A DNA stretch of 62,138 bases. It comes from Amycolatopsis pithecellobii (lineage in GTDB: Bacteria; Actinomycetota; Actinomycetes; Mycobacteriales; Pseudonocardiaceae). Of the stretch, positions 28,189 through 41,272 are shown piece after piece (position 1 is the stretch's first letter; every line of letters starts with the position of its first letter). The stretch covers positions 1 through 62,138 of the forward strand of contig NZ_WMBA01000049.1 in the NCBI RefSeq assembly GCF_009707865.1. Reading direction: 5' to 3'. Below the pieces are notes generated by a model. That model did no database searches. It was not told where the DNA came from and worked only from the letters and a program-made list of their open reading frames with translations. The position numbers and the translations under genes were made by a program.

Positions 28189-29496
28189 ATGGCACCTCGC
28201 GAAACGCTCGGCAGCACGGCACTGCTGACCGATCACTACGAGCTGACGATGCTCGGCAGTGCCCTCGCCGACGGCACCGGCGACCGGCCGTGCGTGTTCG
28301 AGGTGTTCGCCCGCCGGCTGCCCGACGGCCGCCGCTACGGTGTCGTCGCCGGCACCGTCCGCGTGCTCGACGCGATCGCCGATTTCCGTTTCACCGACGC
28401 GGAAATCACCCAGCTGGCCGCGACCGCGGTGGTGGACGACGAGACGCTGGCATGGCTGGCCGACTACGAATTCACCGGTGACATCGAGGGCTATCCCGAG
28501 GGCGAGCTGTATTTCCCCGGCTCCCCGATCTTGACCGTCCGCGCGAGCTTCAACGAAGCCGTCGTGCTGGAAACCCTGGTGCTGTCGATCCTCAACCACG
28601 ACAGCGCGGTCGCCTCGGCCGCGGCACGGATGTCCGCGGCCGCGCACGGCAGGCCGATCATCGAGATGGGCGGTCGCCGCACACACGAGTACGCCGCGGT
28701 GGCCGCGGCCCGTGCCGCCTACCTCGCCGGGTTCGCCGCGACGTCCAACCTCGAAGCCGGCCGCCGCTACGGCATTCCCACCCGCGGCACGGTGGCGCAC
28801 GCGTTCATGTTGCTGCACGACAGCGAAGACGACGCTTTCCGTGCCCAGATCGGGAAAATGGGCACGGACACCACGTTGCTGGTGGACACCTACGACATCA
28901 CGAAGGGCATCGAGAACGCGGTCCGGATCGCCGGTCCGGAGCTGGGCGCGATCCGGATCGACTCCGGCGACGTCGGGGTCCTCGCGCGCAAGGCCCGCGA
29001 GCAGCTGGACGCACTGGGCGCCCGTGACACCCGCATCGTCGTCTCAGGCGATCTCGACGAGCACGCGATCGCCGCACTGCGCGCCGAACCGGTGGACGCG
29101 TACGGGGTCGGCACGTCGGTGGTCATCGGATCCGGCGCGCCGACCGCGGGCATGGTCTACAAGCTCGTCGAGGTGGACGGCCGCCCGGTGGCCAAGCGCA
29201 GCGAGAACAAGGCGTCCCGCGGCGGCCGGAAAACCGCGCTGCGGCGGCACAAACCGACCGGCACCGCGCTCGAAGAGGTCGTCTACCCGACGAGCGATCC
29301 GGCCGAGCCCGGTCAGTACGACCGGCCGTTGCCGATCCCGCTGATGAGCGGCGGGCAGCCGGTCGCGGACCTGCCTTCGCTCGACGACGCCCGCGAGCGT
29401 CTGCGGCACTGCCTGGTCAGCCTGCCGTGGGAGGGCTTGAAGTTGTCCCGCGGCGAACCCGCGATCCCCACCGTGTTCCTCCAGGAGGAAAAATGA
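28189..29496 (+). CDS. pncB: Nicotinate phosphoribosyltransferase
   Basis: Converts nicotinate and PRPP to nicotinate mononucleotide in NAD salvage. 435 residues with TDHYELTM at the N-terminus, NHDSAVASAAARM, GTVAHAFML and SGDLDEHAIAAL. Overlaps pncA by 4 nt, so deamidation and ribosylation are coupled. Confidence 0.95.
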   Translation: MAPRETLGSTALLTDHYELTMLGSALADGTGDRPCVFEVFARRLPDGRRYGVVAGTVRVLDAIADFRFTDAEITQLAATAVVDDETLAWLADYEFTGDIEGYPEGELYFPGSPILTVRASFNEAVVLETLVLSILNHDSAVASAAARMSAAAHGRPIIEMGGRRTHEYAAVAAARAAYLAGFAATSNLEAGRRYGIPTRGTVAHAFMLLHDSEDDAFRAQIGKMGTDTTLLVDTYDITKGIENAVRIAGPELGAIRIDSGDVGVLARKAREQLDALGARDTRIVVSGDLDEHAIAALRAEPVDAYGVGTSVVIGSGAPTAGMVYKLVEVDGRPVAKRSENKASRGGRKTALRRHKPTGTALEEVVYPTSDPAEPGQYDRPLPIPLMSGGQPVADLPSLDDARERLRHCLVSLPWEGLKLSRGEPAIPTVFLQEEK

Positions 29497-30065
29497 GCAA
29501 CGCGTTGATCGTCGTGGACGTCCAGAACGACTTCTGCGAAGGCGGCTCGCTCGCGGTGACCGGCGGCGCGGACACCGCCGCGAAGATCACCGAGTTCCTC
29601 GCCGCCGGCGGCTACGACCACGTCGTCGCGACCCGCGACTACCACATCGACCCTGGCGCGCATTTCAGCGACGAGCCCGATTTCGTGCGTTCGTGGCCAC
29701 GGCACTGCGTGGCGGGCACCCCGGGTGCGTCGTTCCATCCCGCGCTCGACGTCGGCCCGATTTCCACGGTGTTCTCGAAAGGCCAGTACAGCGACGGATA
29801 CTCGGGCTTCGAGGGCCACACCGAGTCGGGCGACGGCCTCGCCGACTGGCTGCGGGCACACGAGGTGACCGCAATCGACGTCGTCGGCATCGCGACCGAT
29901 CACTGTGTCCGCGCGACCGCGCTCGACGCCGCGCGGGCCGGTTTCGGAGTGCGGGTCCTGCTGGATCTCACCGCCGGGGTCGCACGGGAGACCGTCCAAA
30001 AAGGACTGGACGAGCTACGTTCCGCGGGTGTCGAGCTGACCGGGACACCGCGGGTGGGCGGATGA
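29493..30065 (+). CDS. pncA: Nicotinamidase
   Basis: Deamidates nicotinamide. 190 residues with catalytic Asp9, Lys96 and Cys138 (ATDHCVRATA) and metal ligands Asp49, His51 and His57. The strong AGGAGG site precedes ATG 29493. Such enzymes activate pyrazinamide in mycobacteria. Confidence 0.95.
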   Translation: MSNALIVVDVQNDFCEGGSLAVTGGADTAAKITEFLAAGGYDHVVATRDYHIDPGAHFSDEPDFVRSWPRHCVAGTPGASFHPALDVGPISTVFSKGQYSDGYSGFEGHTESGDGLADWLRAHEVTAIDVVGIATDHCVRATALDAARAGFGVRVLLDLTAGVARETVQKGLDELRSAGVELTGTPRVGG

Positions 30066-30715
30066 TCCGCGCGGCGTTGAAGAAGCACAACATCCGCTTC
30101 CGTGAGCGGCTCGCGGCGAGCAAGGTGATCGCGCTCCTGCCCACCGAGGACAGCGAGTACTTCCCCGATGTCGCGCAGGTGCTGTACGACTCGGGGATCC
30201 GCCTCATCGAGGTCGCGCTGACCACGCCGGGCGCGCTCGACGCGCTGGCCCGGATACAGGTGGAGCTCGGGCCGGACGCGATGGTCGGCGCCGGCGGCGT
30301 CCGCACGGTGTCCGATGTGGACGGTTGCGTCGCGGCCGGAGCGGATTTCCTTGGCACACCGACGGTTTCGGCCGAAGTGCTGGACCGCGCACAGCGGTAC
30401 GGGGTGCCGGTGGCGTGCGGCGCGCTGACCCCGACGGAGATCGACACCGCATGGCGCGCCGGCGCGGCGGTGGTGAAGGTCTTCCCGGTGGGCGGCGTCG
30501 GTTATCTGCAGGCGGTGCGCGGTCCCCTGCCGGAGATCCCGCTGGTCGCGGACGGTGGCGTGGCCCTCGACGACGTGGACTCCTATCTGGGTGCGGGCGC
30601 CTTCGCCGTCGCGACGGCGTCCCCGTTGATCGGGGACGCCGCCTGCGGCGGGCGCCTCGACGAACTGAGCGACCGCGCGTCCCGGTTCGTGGCCGCGGCC
30701 GGCAAGTTCGTCTAG
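30062..30715 (+). CDS. eda: KDPG/KHG aldolase family protein
   Basis: Class I aldolase (2-keto-3-deoxy-6-phosphogluconate or 4-hydroxy-2-oxoglutarate type), 217 residues with Schiff-base Lys139 (VVKVFPVGG) and Glu50 (LIEVALTTPGAL). Coupled to pncA by ATGA; its physiological substrate cannot be read from sequence. Convergent 4-nt overlap with the SDR gene. Confidence 0.88.
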   Translation: MIRAALKKHNIRFRERLAASKVIALLPTEDSEYFPDVAQVLYDSGIRLIEVALTTPGALDALARIQVELGPDAMVGAGGVRTVSDVDGCVAAGADFLGTPTVSAEVLDRAQRYGVPVACGALTPTEIDTAWRAGAAVVKVFPVGGVGYLQAVRGPLPEIPLVADGGVALDDVDSYLGAGAFAVATASPLIGDAACGGRLDELSDRASRFVAAAGKFV

Positions 30716-31470
30716 TTCGTGTGGTCCACCGAGTTGATGCTCCGGACGACCTGGTCGTAGCTGCCGCGGGCTTCGGCGTGGCGCATGAACTTCACGTTCT
30801 CGACCTGGATCTCCGTCGCGTCCGGCTGCGCCTCGATCAGAGCCACGACCTCCGAGATGAACTCGTCGAGCGGCATCGCGAACTCGTTGGTGTCGTGGCC
30901 CGGCAACAGTTTCGTGCGCACCGACGGCGGCTCCAGCTCCACGACCCGCACACTCGTGTCGGCCAGTTGCAGCCGGATCGACTCGCTGAGCAGGTGGATC
31001 GCGGCTTTCGACGCGTTGTAGCTCGGGGTGATCCTGAGCGGCACGAACGCCAGTCCTGAGGACACCGTGAGGATCGTGGCGTCCGGCTGCGCCCGCAGGT
31101 GCTCGATGAACGCGGCGATCAGGCGGATCGGCCCCAGCACGTTGGTCGTGACCACCGATTCCGCCGAGGCGAGGAACTCCGGCGTGTGCCAGTCCTCCAC
31201 GCGCATGATGCCGGCCATCGTCACCAGCACGTTGAGGTCCGGATGCAGGGCCAGTACCTCCTTGGCGGCGGCCTCGATGCTCGCGGCGTCCGCCGTGTCG
31301 ATCCGCACCGTGTCGATGCCGGGGTGCTCTGCCGCGATCTGGTCGAGCAGTTCGGTACGGCGGCCGCCGACGATGACGGTGTTGCCCTTCGCCCGCAGTT
31401 CGAGCGCGAGGGCGAGGCCGATCCCGCTGGTGGCGCCGGGAATGAAGATGGTGTTGCCGGAAATGTTCAT
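30712..31470 (-). CDS. Short-chain dehydrogenase (DltE-like)
   Basis: 252 residues with NAD(P) motif GATSGIG and active-site YNASKAA. Resembles the DltE-like oxidoreductases that commonly sit divergent from MmyB-type regulators, as here. Substrate unknown. Confidence 0.85.
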   Translation of the reverse strand: MNISGNTIFIPGATSGIGLALALELRAKGNTVIVGGRRTELLDQIAAEHPGIDTVRIDTADAASIEAAAKEVLALHPDLNVLVTMAGIMRVEDWHTPEFLASAESVVTTNVLGPIRLIAAFIEHLRAQPDATILTVSSGLAFVPLRITPSYNASKAAIHLLSESIRLQLADTSVRVVELEPPSVRTKLLPGHDTNEFAMPLDEFISEVVALIEAQPDATEIQVENVKFMRHAEARGSYDQVVRSINSVDHTN

Positions 31471-31570
31471 ACCCCGAGAGTCGGGCACGGGAGCGGGCCT
31501 GTGCAGAGAGCGCTCATCGGGGGACTCCCGGTCCCTGTTTGCCGCTCGAGCGGGGACGGATACTGGGCTC

Positions 31571-32416
31571 ATGGATCGTGGGGCACTGGCGGCTTTCCTG
31601 CGCCGCCGCCGGGAGGAGTTGCGGCCGGAGGATGTCGGGCTCACCGCCGGCCCACGTCGCCGGACCGCCGGGCTCAGGCGGGAGGAGGTCGCGTCGCTGG
31701 CCGCGATGTCCACCGACTACTACACGCGGCTCGAACAGCAGCGCGGGCCGCAGCCCAGCGAGCAGATGCTGGCCGCGCTGGCTCGCGCACTCCGGCTGAC
31801 CACGCACGAACGCGACTATCTGTTCCAAGTGGCCGGACGAAACGCACCCACAGAGGTCTCGGCCGCCACCCACGTCGCGCCCACGTTGCTGCGGGTACTG
31901 GACCGGCTTTCGGACACCCCGGCGCTGATCATCTCCAACCTCAGCGAGACGCTCGTCCAGAACCGGATGGCCGAGGCGCTGTTCGGCGACAAGTCCGGTT
32001 ACACGGGACTCGCCCGCAGCGAGATCTACCGCTGGTTCACCGATCCCGCGGAGCGGTGGCGTTACCCGGCGGAAGACCGCGACCGGCAGAGCCGGACCCA
32101 GGTCGCCAACCTGCGCGCGGCCTACGGTTCCCTCGGCGCGCGGTCACGGGCCGGAGAGATTGTGCAGGCGCTGCACCGGGAAAGTGCCGAATTCGCGCGC
32201 CTGTGGGAGCGGCACGAGGTGGCCAAACGGTTCGAGGACCACAAGACGCTCGTGCACCCCGAGCTCGGGCCGATCGAGGTGGACTGCCAGGTGCTGTTCA
32301 CCGAGGACCAGTCGCAGGCGTTGCTCGTGCTCAGCGCCGCCCCGCGCTCCGAGGACTCCGAGAAGCTCAAGCTGCTGGGAGTCCTCGGGCACGAGCAGTT
32401 CACGGAATCGCGCTGA
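31571..32416 (+). CDS. XRE regulator with MmyB-like ligand-binding domain
   Basis: 281 residues: N-terminal helix-turn-helix (about 10-75; TAGLRREEVASLAAMSTDYYTRLEQQRG) and C-terminal MmyB domain (from about 105; ALIISNLSETLVQNRMAEAL). The ATG at 31571 has no clear ribosome-binding site. It probably controls the divergent SDR, possibly with a fatty acid or similar ligand. Confidence 0.88.
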   Translation: MDRGALAAFLRRRREELRPEDVGLTAGPRRRTAGLRREEVASLAAMSTDYYTRLEQQRGPQPSEQMLAALARALRLTTHERDYLFQVAGRNAPTEVSAATHVAPTLLRVLDRLSDTPALIISNLSETLVQNRMAEALFGDKSGYTGLARSEIYRWFTDPAERWRYPAEDRDRQSRTQVANLRAAYGSLGARSRAGEIVQALHRESAEFARLWERHEVAKRFEDHKTLVHPELGPIEVDCQVLFTEDQSQALLVLSAAPRSEDSEKLKLLGVLGHEQFTESR

Positions 32417-33061
32417 CTACTGGCCGCCGTAGGGGTCGCACGCGGCGGTGCCGATGAGGATGTCACCGGAGGCAGGACCGCCCTGCGGGAACAGCTTGAT
32501 GTGCATCGCGTTCGTGACGAGGCTGCCGTCCGCGGGCGTCGGCACGATCAGCTCGTTCAGCACGACGTCGGCGAGCGGCGGCGCGCCCGCGGTACGGCCC
32601 GGAATGGTGACCGTGTAGTTCGGCGGGATGGTCGAGGGCATCGTGATGCCCGTGACGGCGCCGAGCTCCATCGACCCGCTGCTGCCGTTCGCCGTCGTGG
32701 TGCAGCCCGCCTTGAAGGTCCGCGCGGTGATCCTCGGCCCACCGAACTGTTGCAGCACGGTCGTTTCGAAGCGCGCGCCGGTCACCTGCACGACGGCCGT
32801 GCCGTCGGTCGCGCGGGTGCAGCTGGTGCTGGACAGGCCGTACTTCGTGGCGCCGAACGTGACCGGGTCCGTCCGGTTCTGCGCCGTACCGCCGACCGAG
32901 CAGGGCGCGATCGGGTTCGCGTGCGTCGTCTGGGAGCCGATCACGACGTGCACCGCGCCCACCGATCCCGCGCCGGTCCCGGTCGGCTCGTCCGCCTGCG
33001 CCGTCGCCGGAACGACCGCCAGGACCAGCGCCGCCGCCAAGACCCCCGTTGCCCGCACCAT
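32417..33061 (-). CDS. Secreted choice-of-anchor P-like protein
   Basis: 214 residues with a Sec signal peptide (cleavage after ATAQA about residue 22) and a Thr/Gly-rich beta domain with four to five Cys probably in disulfides. Resembles choice-of-anchor P proteins of actinomycetes. A GAAAGGAG site precedes ATG 33061. Surface or extracellular; function unknown. Confidence 0.7.
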   Translation of the reverse strand: MVRATGVLAAALVLAVVPATAQADEPTGTGAGSVGAVHVVIGSQTTHANPIAPCSVGGTAQNRTDPVTFGATKYGLSSTSCTRATDGTAVVQVTGARFETTVLQQFGGPRITARTFKAGCTTTANGSSGSMELGAVTGITMPSTIPPNYTVTIPGRTAGAPPLADVVLNELIVPTPADGSLVTNAMHIKLFPQGGPASGDILIGTAACDPYGGQ

Positions 33062-33215
33062 CGCCAACTCCTTTCGTGAATGATCCTCATCGGACACCCT
33101 GCCGGGGTCCCCGGCGCGGCACCGCCCGGACCACTCGGACGAGTGGATCTTGCGGAGACTTCACCTCCGGCGCGGCTGCCGGAATTCTGTCGGCGGGCCC
33201 CGGTACCGTTTGTTC

Positions 33216-35264
33216 GTGCCCTCCCCTGCAGATCTCCCCGGTGTCAACGAGCTCCTCACCCATGCGGTGGAAGCGCTCGGCGGCGCCGAGCGTGCCGGGC
33301 AGGTGCAGATGGCCGAGGCCGTCGGGCGTGCCCTGCGCACCGGCGAACATCTGGCCGTACAGGCAGGCACCGGCACCGGAAAGTCGCTGGCATACCTGGT
33401 GCCCGCGATCCGGCACGCGATCGCCAAGGAGAAAACGGTCGTCGTCTCGACGGCGACCATCGCGCTGCAGCGGCAACTGGTGGACCGCGACCTGCCACGG
33501 CTGGCGAAGGCGTTGAAGAAACCGCTCGGCCGCGAGCCTTCCTTCGCGATCCTCAAGGGCCGCCGCAACTATCTGTGCCTGCACCGCCTGGATTCCGGCG
33601 CGCCGGAGGAACCCGAGGACCCCGGGCTGTTCGACCCGTTCGCGGTGTCCCGGCTCGGCAAGGAGGTCGGACGGCTGCGCGAGTGGGCATCCGACACCGA
33701 AACCGGTGACCGGGACGAGCTCGTGCCGGGCGTGAGCGAACAGGCGTGGCGCCAGGTTTCGGTGTCCGCCCGGGAATGTCTCGGCGTCGGCCGCTGCCCG
33801 ATCGGCACCGACTGCTTCGCCGAGCAGGCCCGCGCGCAGGCCGGGCGGGCCGATGTCGTGGTCACCAACCACGCGCTGCTGGCCATCGACGCGTTGCAGG
33901 GGTACCAGGTGCTGCCCGAGCACGACCTGGTGATCGTCGACGAGGCACACGAACTGGTGGACCGGGTGACGTCGGTGGCCACGGGCGAGCTCACCGCGGC
34001 CGCCGTCGCGATCGCGGTGCGCCGCTGCGGAAAGCTGATCGACGCCGATATCGCCGACCGGTTGCAGGAGGCGAGCGAGGGCCTGGCGATGATCCTCGAA
34101 GATCTGCCTGCCGGCCGGATCGACACGTTGCCGAAACCGCTGGGCGGCGCGGTCACGGTGGTCCGCGACGCCGCGCAGGCGTGCCTCACCGCACTGGGTT
34201 CGGAGCGCAAGGAGGACGTTGACGAGGCCACGGCCCGCCGGCTCGCGCGGTCACAACTGGAAGAGGTACACGACACGGCGGTCCGGCTGCTCGAGGCCTT
34301 CGATGAGGACACCGCGCACCAGCGTGACGTGGTGTGGCTGTCGTCGGACCGGTACGGCCTGGGCAACCGGCCGCCGTCACTGCATGTCGCGCCGCTGTCG
34401 GTGGCCGGCCTGTTGCGGGAGCGGGTGTTCGGCACGAGCACCACCGTCCTGACCTCGGCGACGCTGACCCTCGGGGGCGCGTTCGACACGCTGGCCCGGC
34501 AATGGGGCCTGCCACCGTCGCAACCGAAAGCCGAGAAGGTCGCGGGTACGGCGACGGACAAGGCCCCGCCCGCGGACGACGACGAGGTGAAGTGGAGCGG
34601 CCTTGACGTCGGCTCGCCTTTCGACCATCGCCGCAACGGGATCCTTTACGTGGCAAGGCATCTGCCCGCGCCGGGCCGCGACGGTCTCCAGCCGTCCACA
34701 TTGGACGAGATCGCGGAGCTGATCGAGGCGGCGGGCGGCCGCGCGCTCGGCCTGTTCTCGTCGATGCGCGCGGCGAAGCAGGCCACCGAAGCGCTGCGGG
34801 ACCGGGTGAAGCATCCGATTCTGTGCCAGGGCGAGGATTCCACGTCGTTGCTCGTGCGGAAGTTCGCCGAGGACGCGCGCACCTGCCTGTTCGGCACGCT
34901 GTCACTGTGGCAGGGCGTGGACGTGCCGGGACCGTCGCTGCAACTGGTGATCGTGGACCGGATCCCGTTCCCGCGCCCGGACGATCCGGTGTCCTCGGCG
35001 CGGCAACGCGCGGTGGAAGCCCGTGGTGGCAACGGTTTCCTCACCGTGGCGGCGACTCACGCGGCGCTGCTGCTCGCACAGGGCACCGGCAGGCTGCACC
35101 GGTCGGTCGCGGACAAGGGTGTCGTGGCGGTGCTGGACTCGCGGCTCGCGACGGCCCGGTACGCGGGCTTCCTCAAGGCCTCGCTGCCGCCGTTCTGGCC
35201 GACCACCGACCCGGAGGTGGCGCGCGCGGCGCTGCGCAGGCTCGACGCGGCGGCCCCGGCATAA
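33216..35264 (+). CDS. dinG: DinG/XPD-family ATP-dependent DNA helicase
   Basis: 682 residues; Walker A AGTGTGKS, VDEAHEL box and Fe-S cluster cysteines (NYLC, then ECLGVGRCPIGTDC) between motifs I and II. Unwinds DNA or R-loops during repair. GTG 33216 lacks a ribosome-binding site but has TACCGT six bases upstream, suggesting a leaderless message. Corresponds to Rv1329c next to the conserved block. Confidence 0.92.
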   Translation: MPSPADLPGVNELLTHAVEALGGAERAGQVQMAEAVGRALRTGEHLAVQAGTGTGKSLAYLVPAIRHAIAKEKTVVVSTATIALQRQLVDRDLPRLAKALKKPLGREPSFAILKGRRNYLCLHRLDSGAPEEPEDPGLFDPFAVSRLGKEVGRLREWASDTETGDRDELVPGVSEQAWRQVSVSARECLGVGRCPIGTDCFAEQARAQAGRADVVVTNHALLAIDALQGYQVLPEHDLVIVDEAHELVDRVTSVATGELTAAAVAIAVRRCGKLIDADIADRLQEASEGLAMILEDLPAGRIDTLPKPLGGAVTVVRDAAQACLTALGSERKEDVDEATARRLARSQLEEVHDTAVRLLEAFDEDTAHQRDVVWLSSDRYGLGNRPPSLHVAPLSVAGLLRERVFGTSTTVLTSATLTLGGAFDTLARQWGLPPSQPKAEKVAGTATDKAPPADDDEVKWSGLDVGSPFDHRRNGILYVARHLPAPGRDGLQPSTLDEIAELIEAAGGRALGLFSSMRAAKQATEALRDRVKHPILCQGEDSTSLLVRKFAEDARTCLFGTLSLWQGVDVPGPSLQLVIVDRIPFPRPDDPVSSARQRAVEARGGNGFLTVAATHAALLLAQGTGRLHRSVADKGVVAVLDSRLATARYAGFLKASLPPFWPTTDPEVARAALRRLDAAAPA

Positions 35265-35318
35265 GGTGCGAATCGACACGGCGCTACGGTGAGCTGAACG
35301 TCACCACGAAGGAGCGCC

Positions 35319-35660
35319 GTGTCTCAGGACCCGCCTCACGCGCGATCGCGTACGGTCAGCGTCGACGACACCGGGGTGCGCCGTCAGCTCGCCGACGGGA
35401 GCGAGGAGTCGGTCACCTGGGCGGAACTGTCCGCCGTCGTGGTCAGAGTCATCCCGGAAGGCCCGTGGAACGAGGACGTGTTCCTGATGCTCGCCGGCGC
35501 CAACGGCAACGGCACCGCCGTCCCGAGTGGTGACCCGGCGGCCGACGCCCTCATCGAGCGCCTGCAGACCCTGCCCGGCTTCGACAACGACAAGTTCGTC
35601 GAAGCGATGACGACCGACGCCGACGAGGCCTACGTCGTCTGGAAGTCCGAACCCAACTAG
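35319..35660 (+). CDS. Conserved hypothetical protein downstream of dinG
   Basis: 113 residues, acidic, no signal or membrane segment, family not recognised. The GTG has a strong GAAGGAG site. The pattern (TVSVDDTGVRRQLADGSEESVTWAELSAVVVRV) suggests a small beta-rich fold. A 54-nt gap to dinG allows co-transcription. Confidence 0.65.
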   Translation: MSQDPPHARSRTVSVDDTGVRRQLADGSEESVTWAELSAVVVRVIPEGPWNEDVFLMLAGANGNGTAVPSGDPAADALIERLQTLPGFDNDKFVEAMTTDADEAYVVWKSEPN

Positions 35661-35670
35661 CCGGGGCGCA

Positions 35671-35946
35671 TCACGCGTCCACGAGACGTGTTTCGTCCAG
35701 CGGCCGGATTTCGTCGAGTTCGCGGCCGAGTTTGTCACGTCCGCGCTCGAGGTCCCAGCGAGCCTGCAAGGTCACCCAGAACTGGGCTGACGTGCCGAAG
35801 AACCGTGCCAGCCGCAAAGCTGTGTCCGCACTGATCCCGCGCGTTCCGTGCACGATCTCGTTGATCCGGCGCGGCGGCACCTTGATCCGGTTCGCCAGCT
35901 TGTTCTGCGTGATCCGCAGCGGCTCCAGGAATTCTTCGAGCTCGGG
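35671..35946 (-). pseudogene. higA: HigA-type antitoxin, N-terminally truncated
   Basis: The frame encodes a clear HigA XRE domain (EEFLEPLRITQNKLANRIK, then VPPRRINEIVHGTRGISADTALRLARFFG) but lacks the usual beginning with HPGE and any upstream ATG, GTG or TTG. Translation could start only at GTG 35880, inside the DNA-binding domain, giving 69 residues. The toxin end directly abuts it. Probably decayed, though the truncated form may be expressed. Confidence 0.7.
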
Positions 35947-36009
35947 TCAGTGGAAATCGCAGATCTCCACGTCTTCCGGACCGCTGTCCGTCCATCGATC
36001 CCTCGCGAG
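35947..36009 (-). pseudogene. higB: HigB/RelE toxin C-terminal remnant
   Basis: Immediately upstream of the antitoxin frame, about 18 codons (RDRWTDSGPEDVEICDFH, stop) match the C-terminal strand of HigB/RelE toxins. The rest is gone and replaced by the osmC 3' end (stop at 36021), so the toxin is dead. Confidence 0.6.
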
Positions 36010-36020
36010 CCGCGGCTGAG

Positions 36021-36425
36021 TCAGGCGGTCGGGAATTCTTCGGTCACCGGGATGCCCTTTTTCAAGGTGCGGCTGACGGTGCACAGTTTCTCGATGGCCC
36101 GGTCCACCGCGTCCGCGAGTGCTTTCTGTTCGTCCTGCCCCAGGCCCGACACGTCCACGTCGAACCGCACGTGGACCGCGTCCAGCTCTGACGCACCCTC
36201 GCGGCGGTCCGCGGACACGTCCACCCGGAACTTCGAGTCGTCCCCGACGCGCCGCGTGATCAGGTGCTCCGCGGTGACTGCCGCGCAACCCGCCGTCGCG
36301 ACCTGCAGCAGCTCCGCCGGGGAAAACGCGCCCTCGGCCCCCTTGCGCCCCAGCCGCACCTCGGCGCCCCGCTCATTACGCCCGACGAAATCGTGCTCGC
36401 CGACCCGCTCCACCTCAAGCCCCAT
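36021..36425 (-). CDS. OsmC/Ohr-family protein
   Basis: 134 residues; the two reactive cysteines are Cys47 (TAGCAAVT) and one near 112 (EKLCTVSRTL), with a catalytic Arg upstream. Reduces organic hydroperoxides. GGAAGGGAG precedes ATG 36425. Its 3' end has replaced most of the HigB toxin gene. Confidence 0.88.
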   Translation of the reverse strand: MGLEVERVGEHDFVGRNERGAEVRLGRKGAEGAFSPAELLQVATAGCAAVTAEHLITRRVGDDSKFRVDVSADRREGASELDAVHVRFDVDVSGLGQDEQKALADAVDRAIEKLCTVSRTLKKGIPVTEEFPTA

Positions 36426-36476
36426 GACAACTCCCTTCCGTGAGCCCAAACCACGCGCCGCCACCGGATGTTCCCG

Positions 36477-40328
<3,852 letters not shown>

Positions 40329-40435
40329 TCCTGCCTCCAAGAACCTCGGTATCTCCCATGCGGCCGCCATGGCAGCCGATCGGATGGTATCCCGCACCAC
40401 CGACAGGACTGCGCACCGGATGGGAAGATCACGCG

Positions 40436-41272
40436 ATGATGGACGGCTACGTCTCCTCGGCGCTGGCCGCCTCGGTCGAAGTCGGTCGGCGGCTCGGGCT
40501 GCCTTTCCACGGTCCGGAAGTGCTGGCGTCGCGGTCGAATGTGCTGGTCAGACTGGGTCCGGTGGTCGCGAGAGTGCCCGCGACGACGCGCCTGCTGCGA
40601 CCGGACGTAACCGACTGGATGGCCCGTGACGTCGTATTGTCCGCGTTCCTGGCGGAGCGGGACGCACCGGTCATTCCACCGTTCGACGATCCGGGACCTC
40701 ATGTCGCGCACGACCTTCCGGTGACGTTGTGGCATTTCACACGTCACGACCCGGAGCCTGCCTTCGCGGCGGCGGAAGTCGCCTTCCTGCTGCGCGAACT
40801 GCACGCGGCACTGCGGGAGTTTCCGGGCGAACCGGGCGAGGCCGGGCCGGTCGGCGATCTGCGCCGCGCCCTTGACTTCGTCGATGACGAACGGATTCAC
40901 CACGCAGTCCACCGTGCGGTGGCCGCGTTGCCGGAGTTGCCGGTGCAGCCGCTGCACGGGGACGCGCATGCCGGGAACCTGATGTTGACCGAACACGGGC
41001 CGCGGTGGCTCGATTTCGAGGACACCTGGCGCGGCCCCATCGCGTGGGATCTGGCGTGCCTCGGCGCGCCCGCTCGGGCGGCCTATTCCGCCGCGGCGGA
41101 CGGGATCGAGGAGTATGTCGAACTGCGTGAGCTGTTCGGCGTCTGCTGGCGTTTCGTTGTCGCCGCACGGTTTCCCGGACGGCTCGGCGAAGCGCGCGCA
41201 GCAGCCGAAGCGTTCCTCACAGCCAGCCGAGAATCGCCTCGGTCAACGCCGCCGGGGCCTCCAACGGCGTGA
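40436..41272 (+). CDS. Aminoglycoside phosphotransferase-family kinase
   Basis: 278 residues with catalytic [10 protein letters not shown] and metal-binding DFED. The family phosphorylates aminoglycosides, sugars or small metabolites; this divergent one is more likely metabolic than a resistance enzyme. Two adjacent ATG codons leave the start ambiguous by one. Its last 56 bp overlap the convergent hydrolase. Confidence 0.8.
   Translation: MMDGYVSSALAASVEVGRRLGLPFHGPEVLASRSNVLVRLGPVVARVPATTRLLRPDVTDWMARDVVLSAFLAERDAPVIPPFDDPGPHVAHDLPVTLWHFTRHDPEPAFAAAEVAFLLRELHAALREFPGEPGEAGPVGDLRRALDFVDDERIHHAVHRAVAALPELPVQPLHGDAHAGNLMLTEHGPRWLDFEDTWRGPIAWDLACLGAPARAAYSAAADGIEEYVELRELFGVCWRFVVAARFPGRLGEARAAAEAFLTASRESPRSTPPGPPTA

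Noticed and set aside
40436..41272. Aminoglycoside resistance gene
   Set aside because: Only the general APH kinase motifs are present; there is no closer match to a known resistance enzyme or mobile context.
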